Part shown: positions 21,561 through 32,469 of the stretch, piece after piece
How positions within the stretch are numbered: position 1 is the stretch's first letter
Layout: each line of letters opens with the position of its first letter
From: Bryoerythrophyllum caledonicum
Taxonomy: Eukaryota; Streptophyta; Bryopsida; Pottiales; Pottiaceae
DNA: 64,000 bases
Assembly: GCA_963971425.1 (NCBI GenBank)
Contig: OZ020517.1
Coordinates: forward strand, 14,789,297 to 14,853,296
Direction: 5' to 3'
Position numbers and translations under genes: made by a program
Notes under the pieces: model-generated
Databases searched by the model: none
Told to the model about the DNA's origin: nothing
The model's input: only the letters and a program-made list of their open reading frames with translations

Positions 21561-22604
21561 CAGGGATGCTGTTTTGCAGGGATGCAGGGAAGCGCTTGGC
21601 CTGCTTGGAACAAATCAACGTCGGTGCCACCACGACCTGGAAGCAGAAGTAGGCGCTTTCTCGACGCGTTCTGTTTTCATCGACGCACCACTTTTTCATC
21701 CAATCTCGACGCGTTCATCCATCGACGCGTTCATCCACTGGACGTGTTGTTCATCCTGAATTCTTTTTTAGATATAGACTAGTTGGGTACCCGTGTCCTC
21801 TGGACACAACATTTTTTTGTGTTGAGTCCACACCTTCCCGTCCCCTAGCCTTTTCCCTCCAATCCATCGTCCCCCCGTCCCCCGTCCCCTGTCCCCCGTC
21901 CCCCGTCCCCCGTCCCCGTCCCCGTCCCCATCCCTGTCCCGTCCTTTTTTTTATGGTTTTTCTTGCCATGCTGACCTGACAATATTTGTTTTTTCCAACC
22001 TGACCCTGGTTAGGAATTACTGATCTCCAAGGTTTGAGATTAGGGTTTTAGGGGGTTGATGCTCTAGTTGGAGGTTTGGGGTTGAGTTTTTGGAGATTTC
22101 GGGTTACCATATTGTTGATGGGTGAGATGTGATTGCATTTATAAAGCAGCAGAAGGTGTTGGAGCTTTTAGAACTCGCTAGCCTTGATATTCAAGAAGAC
22201 ACCTTTCTGATTGTGAATTCGTAGTAGATCTGGAATTCTTTTGTTGTGTCCGTTTCTCAGTTTGTGTGGTTTAGGTTTCAACATTGTATGATGATTTTGT
22301 GCCTTTTGTCATCAAAGATGATGGATACGAATGACTTTACAGTAGTCATTTGTCAAGTTTGTGCATTCATGCGCCTATTATGCTATGCCGACTCTGGGAG
22401 CAAGAACTTTAGGTCAGGGTTACTAATCAATATGCATTCGGTAGTTACGAATCAGTATGCATTTTCAGTAGGGTTATCATGAGCAGCTCAATTTGGGTTA
22501 AAGTTCAGGTGAAGCGAGGGGCGTTCTTCGTTCGTATATGTTTCGGTGCCTGATTATTACTGTTTTTGACACAAGAGGAGTTGTGTCTTAGGGTTTCTAG
22601 GTTT

Positions 22605-22785
22605 TTTGGATTTTGGGCATCATGAAGTTGGACGTGAACGCGCTGCGATACCTATGCGCAAAATTGGATACAACGCTGGGATTCAGCAAGTTCTGCGCTT
22701 CTTTGATAAAGGTCTCTCTTTTGCTGGAGTAGAAAGCATCTACAACCACATTGATCCACTTGAGCAATTTCTCCGATTTCCTGCA
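22605..22785 (-). pseudogene. Exon-like fragment, unknown family
   Basis: After an acceptor (TTGCAG|GAAATC) the minus strand stays open and encodes KSEKLLKWINVVVDAFYSSK then RETFIKEAQNLLNPSVVSNF before running over the RIO2-like sequence. The composition resembles a real alpha-helical exon. Not identified; sense with Helitron A. Confidence 0.35.
22622..22711 (+). pseudogene. Possible captured first exon of RIO2 kinase
   Basis: The plus strand reads ATG then KLDVNALRYL, identical in pattern to the N-terminus of plant RIO2, an atypical kinase of 40S ribosome maturation, but only 11 residues match; what follows (CAKLDTTLGFSKFCASLIK) does not. It lies antisense within Helitron A. The short match makes this tentative. 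Confidence 0.35.
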
Positions 22786-24040
22786 ACCCAAATGAAGGAA
22801 GAGAAAGTTAATTTCAACAAAATTGATCTAAACTGTAGGTGTGTCTTACAACAACCTGTGATGATGAATTGGTTTCTTAACCTTAAGAAAGAGTTTACAT
22901 AAAATCAGTTGCCTATTCTCCTTTGAGCTGAATATTACCGATATCTGATAACTATTTAGAGATGATGATTTTAATCCTCCAATTCCGCTTTTAAGTTAGA
23001 ACAGCCCACTTGTGGCCACATAATTCGCATGTGTGATGTGATATTTGAACATGATAAGGTTGGTTGAGATATTGAAATGACCTCCAAATGAAAGATGTTG
23101 ATTGAAGAATCTTAAATGGCCACATAATTCGCAAGTTCTTAATTTTCTCAAGGTACAAAGTAAAGGTCCCCGAATTCAGATTCCTGCAACTGTTTCGCTC
23201 ATGCGTGGTACTGAAGCAGGTAAACTTCGATTCTCATAACCGAAGCATTATCAATGCAACCATTCAAACTCCTCTTTCTCAGCAAAAGATGACATGAAAA
23301 CTAAATTCATAAAAATTACAGTACAATATCCATCACAGCACAATCTCTGATGTTCTCATGCATTTAACCCTAGCTCTGATGCTCCAAAGAGACGACTTCA
23401 ATTGTAAAAGCTGACGATCATCAATGCTATCATACAAACTCCTGTTCCTCAACCGTAAAAACCTTCAAGACAATCACAATAGAATATGTCCGTCCTCTAA
23501 CCCTAGCTCCAATGCTTCAAAGTGAGACCATTGATTCGCAACACCACCTCGCAATACCATCCAGAGCTATTCAAAGTTGTAAGCGAAGGGCAAAAAGGCT
23601 GCGATACCAATCCTTGATAAACCCAGGAGTTTTAACACTAAATCCGACCTGTTCTCTCGATCCATCGCACTCGTTGGCCCATCCTCCATCCTCCGAAAAC
23701 AACAACCCAGCAGCAGCTCCTGCACTCACACGCTCTTCACCACCTCGGATTTGCACACAAACGCATTAAATTGAACCATAGCATGATCAATTCATACGAT
23801 TGAAGGGAAACTGAAACTGAACCTAGTAAATTCCTTCTCACCACCTGGTACAACTCTGTAAAACGTGAAGACTCCTCTTTTTCAAATTCTAAATCTAGCG
23901 CTACACCTTCACCTGAAAATCCACCACCGTGTTCATGTCAACCCTGCAAACATGATGATGCAGGAAAATCCAGATGTGGGACCGCGGCTACAACCAAAAC
24001 CGCATCTTCATCATCGAGGGCACAATGGTCCATCGCAGGC

Positions 24041-24132
24041 TCTAGCCGGGCTCCTCCAGCCGGGCATCGATGTCCGAAGCTCCCAGGTTCGCCACCACTT
24101 TCTCGACGGTCTCCATCACCATCCGAATACTT
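24041..24132 (-). pseudogene. Captured SF3B1 fragment, second locus
   Basis: The minus strand reads SIRMVMETVEKVVANLGASD then IDARLEE followed by a stop. This is the HEAT-repeat block of SF3B1 lying about 80 residues downstream of the part carried by Helitron C. It is in sense within Helitron A. The match ends at LEE, where SF3B1 would continue toward LIDGILYAF. Confidence 0.8.
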
Positions 24133-24364
24133 CTAGCGGTCGCATTTCCTGCCTGTCGCTCCAAAGTGTTCACAAAGACACGCAATTATAAGCAAAAAAG
24201 GCTCATGTGTGGTGTCTCTCGCTCTACCTTCTGCTCATACTTTGAAGTCTACGCTCTCGAGCAACTGTAGCATACTTGATATCAAAGATGAACTTCATTC
24301 TAAAACGCTGTAAAATGATCACTTTAAGCTTGTCGAAGATCACTCCGTGTCTGTGGTTTGACGG

Positions 24365-24710
24365 GAACGTGGAGGAAGCCGCCAACTTCTACGTGACGCT
24401 TGGATTCTGTCCATGAAGAAGACGCGCTCTCCGCACCACGCCATCGGGGAGCGGCTGAGGTGCACATTGCTGTGCAGAGGCGTCCCGAGGAGCTAGCGTT
24501 GCGAGGTGGGGTCGTAGAGCGTGACGGTCGTTGCGGGAGAGAAGTGCATGCCCAAGTGGTCCACGGTTTTCTCCGGATGCGGATGCAGGCGGCGGAAGTC
24601 GCACGTGATCGGGTTGCAGATGTCGAGATGCTCCGTGGACGTGAGCTCGCCCCAGCGGAAGCCGAAGCGGAGCAGGCCGTGCGAGGACATGAGCGTGACG
24701 TACCTGGACG
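24365..24710 (-). pseudogene. Captured F-box/kelch-like gene fragment
   Basis: The minus strand encodes SSHGLLRFGFRWGELTSTEH, LDICNPITCDFRRLHPHPEK and HLGMHFSPATTVTLYDPTSQ, then a second frame with SNVHLSRSPMAWCGERVFFM. The phrase 'LxICNPIT..FRRLP' is typical of F-box/kelch substrate adaptors of SCF ubiquitin ligases, where it opens a kelch blade. Family assignment rests on this motif only. Frameshifted and truncated; near the 5' end of Helitron A. Confidence 0.5.
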
Positions 24711-24803
24711 CACCACTTTTTCATCCAAGCTCGGCACGTTCATCCATCCGACGTGTTTTACATCCGACGTGTTCTTCATCCTGAATTCTTTTATAATAAG
24801 AGA

Positions 24804-25615
24804 TAGATATTTATGTTATCACTGATGTAGATGAAAAGCGTCATTTATTGTGACACTGAAATGCTACAAGGTACTTATTATCATTTTTAGTGTACTCGTG
24901 TGAAATATGTATTAGGTAACACAAATTAGAGGGATTGCAAAAAATAATCACTACTCAAATGTTATTGATAAAAATACTCAGATTGATTTCTTTTTCCGTA
25001 GAAGTCTTTCTAGAGGATGAATGAAGAGAAAGAGCGGCAAAGAAGTTTGATTTTGCTCCTATGAATGAAAGATACCTTTCAAATGCAAAGCAAATTATGA
25101 GGAGGTCAGAGGCCCTGTGCCGGTTTTCCTTTGGGGCTTCATGCCTTGTGTAATTTTTCAGACTCGGGTCTTATCAGCAAATTATGAGGGGGATCACCAA
25201 TAAAAAATCTATAAATTAAAATATGATTCAGTTGTTGTATGTTAAGAATTTCAATAAGGTAGCCCTATTTTGGACATTTTGTAAATTTGTACTACTCTTT
25301 TCCCACTCCAATGGTTATTTAATCGATAGAAGAGTTGTGTGGCCTTTCAATTAGTAATTATGAAAGAATTCACTACATTTTAGAACGCCACTCAAGACTT
25401 TGCTTGAAATACCTTAATACATATTAACATTCTTTCTCTCAATTGAGATATTTGAAAGCCATTTAGAAATGGATTAAATTGATTCAGAGCTTCGAAAGGG
25501 GGATATCTTATTGAGATATTTGGTGACTTTCAAAATAAGCTTTTTACATTAGCTACTCTAATTTACTCGTTTTTTTACTTTTTCTTTCAAAATGTTTCTC
25601 CTTTACTACCCTACA
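24804..25615. other. AT-rich intergenic, no gene
   Basis: No coding or RNA signal seen. Confidence 0.5.
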
Positions 25616-25626
25616 CCAGTCTCTCC

Positions 25627-25901
25627 CGATTTGACAGGACACCCCCCACGCTCAGACTTACCGGGTGGGGGACGAGGTGGTGGGGCCAAAACCTGGCCCC
25701 TATTTTGTTTTTGAATGACGCCCTAAATTTAGCCAAAGGAGGACCTACAGACTAAATTGGGGCCGTAGGCCCCAATTTTGTAAAAATAAAGCCAAAAAAG
25801 CCTTTGACCCCCCAAAATGGGAGGGCCAGAAAAATGAGCCCATGCAATTAAGACGGGGCCGAACTCGGGTAAGTCCGAGCTTGGGGGATGTCCTGTCCGC
25901 G
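25627..25901. mobile_element. Mutator-type MITE with 11-bp target duplication
   Basis: A 275-bp GC-rich element flanked on both sides by CCAGTCTCTCC (25616-25626 and 25902-25912). The ends are inverted repeats sharing GACAGGACA(C/T)CCCCC and GCTC(A/G)GACTTACC. A 9-11 bp target duplication with long inverted ends is typical of Mutator-like elements. It encodes nothing. Confidence 0.8.
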
Positions 25902-25912
25902 CCAGTCTCTCC

Positions 25913-28143
25913 TATTATTGATGTAATCACACTAAGGATTTACTCAAGTGCATAACTTTCTATAGAAAATAATTTGCCCTATTAAGAATGAAAACGTTGA
26001 CACTTTTCATGTTGAAAAAGTTATACTGTCATGGGTAACAATTATTTGTAAAGTCTAACAGAGACATCACAAGTTTTGACTTCTTTTCTCATTTCTAAAT
26101 ACCAAAATAAGCTTTAAATATCTCTAGATCTTTTTAATCAAGCCAAAGAAAAAAGATACAACTAATATTCATGGCACAACATGAATTCTCTTTCTTCCTT
26201 CTCAAAGGCCGCCAAAATTGCTTCTAAATTGAATTTTGTAATCACTAAGACCTCATTTTTAACAAGTCCTTATTCTTGTTGAGTCACCACCAAGCTCTTC
26301 CATGGATCAAATAGTTATTAAGAGTAAACAAATAGTAATATTATAAGCCATAAGACCAATATCCTACAAATAACTCTACAATGTATAAAAATGAATCATG
26401 AAAAATAAAAAGTTATCACATTTTTCATTTTGATAACATTAGATTTTTTAAAGAGGCATTCTAAAAAGAAAAGAGGGGAGGAGGCTATGATTTTATTTTA
26501 GAAAGAACATGGGAGATTTCATGTTGTCTTTTCCAACACCAATGAAACGCAGGAGTAGTAATGGCCATCAATGTTCTTGAGCCCTACCCAATGCAGGCCA
26601 ATAGTACCTGAAGTTCTCAAAGAGTTGACTAGTAGTTCCCCCCACCTTTCCAAAGCTCAGTCATCATCTCCAAGTCGTCCTAGTTACTAAAATAAGAACA
26701 ACCACACTGCTCATGGGAACAAGCACACCAACGACCTTATCCTCACGGCAATCTTTCCACCGCAAAGGAACATCTTCATGTCAAATGATGCCATGATGGC
26801 ATTAACATACTTTTCCATGGCAACCTCTCGTCAAGTTTGGTGGCACAACAAGAAGCGGTCAACAACAAGGAGCTATTGTAGCGAAGGGGACATACTATGA
26901 CATTTAAGTCAAGGCTTTTGGTGACCTGCTCGTTGGCTCCGCCATACAAGCTTCTTCGATAGTTGGTTGGCCGACTCCACATCCCACAGGGTGTCACATT
27001 CTCCACCATGGCCCGCACTTGGTAGAGTAGTGCGACTACTCTAAGACCAAAAAGAAGGGAGTTACATATACGGTCATCCCCTCTCACTTTTAGGAAAACT
27101 CTTATATATAGAGACATTCAAAAAGTTGGTATATTTTTTTAAAGATTGAATGTTGGTAACATTGTCCAACTTTTGACCCTTAAAAGACAAAGCCTATGAC
27201 CGTGGCTTCAATACCACATTCCATTCTACTGTGTGCTCTTATTTTTATTAAATACAAGTGGAAATTTTTATATTTCATTTTTCAGAGATGAGATCACATG
27301 TTTTGTTTATGTCACAATAAAACAGATTTTTTTAATCAAAATTTAAAATTATTGTGGTATTTTGAACAAAAATTTCTGAAAACTCATATCAAATACATAA
27401 TATGTTAAAAAAAATCTGAAAATTACTCCAAAGGCATACATTACAATGCCAAAACTTGTGGTGCGAATGAAACTTCCTTGTTGAGTTAAAATTAGACAAC
27501 TAGTCAACCATGGTTATAGGCCCACAATTCAAATCACAATAAATTGTTTAATTTTATGTATTTTTCAAATTTCCAAATTGGAATGGAAACTAGACTTCAT
27601 AAACTTCATTTCATTAGTTGGACTCAAACTTTTTAAAAATACCGTTTCAATGACTCGAATTCAGATTTAGAGCTACAGCTAGAAGTTTCTAAAATTCACT
27701 GCATTGAGATCCATATCACAAACATATTCTTCTTTAGATATAGCATGATTACCTCAATGAGGCAAGTTTCATCATTAACTAATACTTACACATTCAATGA
27801 ACTCTCTGCAAAAATAATTGGATGAAATGCGATCGTTTACATCAATTATCATCCCCAAATGTCATCTGAGAAGCTACTTTTCGGCTTATCAGGCCTTCTA
27901 GGGTTAATCCTCGATTACTTTCATTGCTTTTATTATTTTTGGAGGGCTAGCTTTCCAAAATTTTCAAGCACAATAGATCCTACAAGGCAAGTGAGGGCGT
28001 CTTCACCGATCGATAGACCTCAAAGACACCTTTACAATGTGAATGGATGGCTGCAATTGCCAAGAGAGAGACTCGGCCCAATCCGACCCCTAGCAATGCA
28101 TGTTCACACACATAGATCACGTCGTATTGGACTGGAACACTAA
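25913..28143. other. Intergenic with dispersed repeat, no gene
   Basis: Mostly AT-rich. Bases 26570-27180 are a diverged copy of the repeat that flanks the SINE at the window's left end. No gene found. Confidence 0.45.
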
Positions 28144-28297
28144 GCAAATGCACATGAGTGTGGTAGAGGTGACTTTTGACCCCCATCTGATCCTTGGAAT
28201 CTCGGATGTGAGGGTCCATGTCCACGCCCAGATAAGGGTCCACATCCATGCCCAAATGGGGGTCGTAAGCCACCCCACCGCACTCATGTGCGTTTGC
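28144..28297. mobile_element. Small foldback element
   Basis: Inverted arms GCAAATGCACATGAGTG...GACCCCCAT and ATGGGGGTC...CACTCATGTGCGTTTGC enclose a loop with a tandem 'gggtccacatccatgccca'-like pair. Length about 154 bp with TAA next to both ends, suggesting a Tourist-like MITE; not certain. Confidence 0.6.
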
Positions 28298-28761
28298 TTA
28301 ATGCAGTGAAATGGCATGACGAGGCGGGCCAATTCCCGTGGCCCGCTTGCCGCCAAATTTCCCATCCTGCCCTTTAATACAGTGTTCCCATGTTTGCCAT
28401 AGCTGGTGCCTCTAATTTCAGCCCCTAGGATCCCCATTCGCCTACCTGTGAAGAACTCAGCTCGTTCAGAGGTGATACTTGGGAGATACTGGTTTGATAC
28501 TCGTGTCTGTACATGCGTGATATTCGGTTAATGCCATGAATGATACTGTGGCAAGACTCGGGCGGGTATATGGAGGGATCGAGCTCGCTCATTTGGCAAG
28601 TCCGCACTCCGATTGATACTGATGTGTTGCTGACGTGCTCCAAGAGTGGATGATATGAAAGGGAACTGGGAACTGGGAACCGCAGATTCTACCACTGGGC
28701 TACAGTCCTCCTTCGAAATCAACTGAGGATGTAGATATTCTCACATCTGATTCTCTCTCAC

Positions 28762-28982
28762 CACACTGATTTTGGAATCTAGTGTTACCACACTAATTGA
28801 CTTGAAAATGCTATAAGTTTTTACTTTTGATGAAGATTTTTACTGAGAGCACAGCTATCTATACTATTCAAAGAAGGGAATAATTGTAGACGTAATTCAT
28901 GAATATATTCATCCAGAGCAATAACTTATAGCATTTATAATTCATTTACCTGTGCTTAACACTATATTCCAAAATTAGTGTA
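28762..28982. mobile_element. CACTA-type MITE, copy 2
   Basis: Ends CACACTGATTTTGGAATCT and its near reverse complement (CCAAAATTAGTGTAG); interior related to the elements at 18577 and 59723. About 220 bp. Confidence 0.65.
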
Positions 28983-29160
28983 GTTTGCTCATTTTGCGAG
29001 TGTGACCACTTGATACTGTACTTGTATGATGCTTACCTGCTAGTTGGGTAATACTATGGTGATATAAGGGTGGATGTTTACAGAATGGGGAGGCGATTTT
29101 TGTAGCACTGATCCGATAAGTGAGTAGCTAAGGTAGGACAACCGAGAACCAACCGGCGAT

Positions 29161-30340
29161 TTAACCCCTAAAGTTCCTTGACAATTTTTGTCAAAAACTA
29201 GTCCAAAACTGCCATTGTCAAACATGGCCGCAATAATCACATTTTTTAGAAGAATTATCAACTTTTAACCGTGAGATCTAAAACTAGACTCATGTATAAT
29301 AATCCTGTAAAAGTTTAGATGCAATCCACCGCACGGATGTGAAGATTAGAGTGTTTGCAGTGCAAGAAGTAGTTTTTTTTCCCTCTTGCCCGACAAAGTG
29401 AGCTCACTTTGACTAAGCATATCTTCTAGTTTTACAGTACATTGTGTTGGAAACCATTACCAATGCAAAGAATATGATGTTAGCTAGGTGTGTGCAAAAT
29501 TTGAGGTCATTTCGAGGGATACATCATGCTCAAATAAATACTTTAGTGAAAGGGGGTATAAAACAATATAAATGACTACAAATGAAGTGAGAAATTATAT
29601 GCTACCTACAAATTTACAAATTTGAAAATCCATACGGTTGAAATGTGGAATTAAATTTTTTTCTTATTTTAGAGATTTTCTTCTTCTAAAACGGGTAAAA
29701 TCTATAATTTTAATGAATTTATTGAATTATTCACATATTATAGGTGAGGGCAGGGCTTCAAAATGGGGACCCTTCAAGAAATGAAGGGCCACGTCATTCA
29801 TTCACTCCCTTGTGCGGGACCCGCGTAGCTCCTCGGGGGTGGCCCGCCATTGTAGGGCGGCGTTGTTTTTTTAATACATGTGCCATCTCTTTCTTTACCC
29901 GGGCCCCGCCATAGCCCCTGCCATGTGCCACTTGCCATGAGCTGCCGGGCCCGCCGCAAGGCACTATGCTATTTTTTAAAATTTCTATTTATCCCTTTTT
30001 TTGGAATTCGTGGGGTCTTCCCTTTCACCATTATTTTCCTTGATTTGGGCTGCCCCATCCTCCCTCCACCCTTTGTGCCCCTATTTACTGCCCCTCTTTC
30101 ACGCATGTGTTTCATTGGTTCCCAGGGGTGCCCAGGCTGCCCAGCTCCCCATTTTGGAGAATATGTGGTACTAACTTTCAAACCGTAAATCCAAAAAAAA
30201 ATTTAAAAATACCTCCACGAAGCTCTTATCAAGGGCGATCTAGAATAAAAATTTCAAAAAAAGGATTTTTTTTCTAATTTTAGGAACCTGCCCAAAATCT
30301 GAAATCCCCCTGAAGGAGACTCTGGTCCTTTAGGGGTTAA
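29161..30340. mobile_element. Element with TTAACCCCTAAAG ends
   Basis: It begins TTAACCCCTAAAG and ends CTTTAGGGGTTAA, a perfect 13-bp inverted repeat 1,180 bp apart. The left 430 bases match 63238-63640 near the window's right end. No transposase is visible. It belongs to a loose family with the elements at 31715, 43137, 44454, 57740 and 59079. Confidence 0.6.
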
Positions 30341-30705
30341 TACAACTCCCTTCTACCCCCTTCCTAGATTCCAGGGAGGAAGTAGCCGGTCATCACAACA
30401 CTTATGAATTCTTTGGTCAATGCATAAGCCATGTAAAGACATGCTACATTCTCCTCTGAAATCTAGAAACTGTAGAGATGGGAGCAATATTGGGTCGCCA
30501 ATTGGTTTTGGGTTGTCCTACCTTACCACCAACAAATGAAGGAAGGCACTCTTGTACATGTGTGTCTCCATGTGGTAGATATTGCGGGGAATTACAAGAA
30601 ATTGGTGAGCAGGTCATTGTTTTCCACGGTCTTTTTGCTTGCAAGGTGAAGAATGATCATGGAAGATGTGTGGAGATCGAAAAACATGGCAGGTAAGGTA
30701 AGCTT

Positions 30706-30848
30706 CCCCATAACCAACAAAAACCCATAGCCAACGCCTATAAAATTGGGGCATATCCAACCCTCTTCCATCCCATTACCACCAACTCACCTCCAAATGG
30801 AGGTTTGCTATTAGTCAAGACCCTTACTTTTGGTCGTTGGTTATGGGG
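30706..30848. mobile_element. Small foldback element with CCCCATAACCAAC ends
   Basis: About 143 bp bounded by CCCCATAACCAAC and GTTGGTTATGGGG, a perfect 13-bp inverted repeat. A short MITE by structure. Confidence 0.6.
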
Positions 30849-31501
30849 GTACCTACTCCTGGCCACCCACTAAACATGGTTGCACAATTTGAAAATTCAT
30901 AACTAATTCAGTTTTCATCGAAAAAATATGAAATCACTTGGGTTGGAATTGTAATTCTACTGGCTATCACTGAAAAACAGTAGTATAATTATCTCCTCTG
31001 TCCATATATGCACATTCCTTAACTTGTCGGTTTTAGGGGGGCTTACCGTAGTAGGCAGAGAGAGACAGAGTTAAAGGGAGGCACGAGTGTGGGCTGTCCT
31101 GCGTACGTCGAATTAATCATCAACAGCGACGTAATAATCGCGTTTCCTTTTCAAAAAAGGAGGAAAAAGGAACCGCACAATCATGTGAAAGATTCACATC
31201 GAACCACCGCGAGGCTGAGCATGCTAGAGGCGCCTTCTTCATATTATTATCATGTACCGCATTCCTCCAGATCATTTCGGAACATTCAAAGTATTCCATC
31301 TCCACTCTCGAGGCAACCTGCTAAACATATTGTGAATTCAGCAACAAATAGGATTCACAGCCACACGTTAACAATCCGATGACGGTGTTCACACCGGCGA
31401 CAACGGTCCCGAATTTGAACGCTTCAAGGCTTTGATAGTCAAAGCAAACAATGGGACGACACCTACGAGCTGTCACTTCTGCTTCAACCCCGAAGATACA
31501 T
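30849..31501. other. Intergenic, no gene
   Basis: Nothing recognisable; a plus-strand open frame at 31089-31382 has no homology I can see. Confidence 0.4.
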
Positions 31502-32469
31502 TTAACCCTTAAACGTCAGAAGGTGCCACAGTATTGTACATGTATGGTGCCGTATTTAAACACGGTGTTGTTCACATATTAAAATGACCTCCAAATGAAA
31601 GATGTTAGTTGAAGAATCTTCAATCCATAGGTGTAACTCTTGCTAATCTTTTTTTATATATTTTTATTCTGTAGTTGAAAGTGCGTGATTGTATATATGA
31701 TTCCCAGCAAACGATTAACCCATAAACGTCAGTGGAGAACCGTATATGCAAGCATGTAGTTCACACTCTAGAGTATAAAAAATATTAAAGTATAGCAAGA
31801 GTTACACCTTTGGATTGAAGATTCTTCAACTAACATTTTTCATTTGGAGGTTGTTTCATTATGTGAACCTTATCATGTACAAACACGACACCATACATGT
31901 AGAATAGTATGGCCACTACACTAAAAATGATGTTTAGTGTAGTATACACTAAATGCAAACCCATACACCAATTGTGAATGAGGCATTTAGTGTAGTGACA
32001 TAACCGTAAACTAAATGCCAACTACTACACTGTTTGTCAATTCTAGTAAAGATTGCAATATATATTTTTTCACTTGTACACATTTAGTATATCGATGGTA
32101 GAAGTAAAAAAGAAGTCAAGAGCTATCATAGTATCTTATCAACAATCTTCAGAAGCACATAACTTACTCAGAAATTTACCCTAATTGGGCACGTGAGGTG
32201 TTTTTTTGGCATCTACAGGTTCTACATATGTCAAAAAAACACCTCATATGCCAAATTTGGACAAAATTCGAATGAGTTATGGCCATTTGAAAGTTGCCAA
32301 TGAGGAGAAGCATGGGCTGGCCACCGATATGAAATAAGAGTTTCTTATTGTAAACTAACACTAATTGTCAAATTATTCACAAACAGTGTACTAGGGTAAG
32401 TACTCTATTCGTACCACTACACTAAACAACATTTTTAATGTAGTGGCACCTTCTGACACTTAAGGGTTA
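31502..32469. mobile_element. Pair of TTAACCCTTAAACG MITEs in opposite orientation
   Basis: A first, partial copy starts TTAACCCTTAAACGTCAG at 31502. A second spans 31715-32469, starting TTAACCCATAAACGTCAG and ending CTGACACTTAAGGGTTA. Bases 31560-31640 are the inverse of 31790-31870. The second copy is split by the CACTA MITE at 31914-32445, placing that insertion later. Confidence 0.65.
31914..32445. mobile_element. Long CACTA MITE nested in another MITE
   Basis: 532 bp with ends CACTACACTAAAAATGATGT and a right end containing ACATTTTTAATGTAGTG. It is homologous throughout to 57133-57664 and 42410-43069. No coding capacity. Confidence 0.75.

Larger units (their letters stand above)
18929..21778 (-). 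mobile_element. Non-autonomous Helitron B with multiple captured genes
   Basis: On the minus strand it starts TCTATATCTAAAAAAG at 21778 and ends CTAG|T at 18929, preceded by the hairpin GTGTC/GACAC and a GGGTACCCCA spacer. It is 2,850 bp. Sense cargo in order is O-fucosyltransferase, MenG-like methyltransferase and HMG-CoA reductase fragments, then unidentified exon-like sequence. Its 3' 650 bases are about 95 percent identical by eye to the matching part of Helitron A. A GGGGAC-type tract (plus strand 19018-19050) precedes the hairpin. There is no Rep/helicase. Confidence 0.85.
21779..24803 (-). mobile_element. Non-autonomous Helitron A with captured gene fragments
   Basis: On the minus strand it starts A|TCTCTTATTATAAAAG at 24803 and ends CTAG|T at 21779, with terminal hairpin GTGTCC-AGA-GGACAC and spacer GGGTACCCAA. 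It is 3,025 bp. Its 3' CTAG abuts the 5' TC of Helitron B. Cargo includes F-box-like and SF3B1 fragments in sense and a RIO2-like start antisense. A long GGGGAC-repeat tract (plus strand 21870-21945) precedes the hairpin. The 5' 65 bases match Helitron C almost exactly. No Rep/helicase. Confidence 0.85.
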
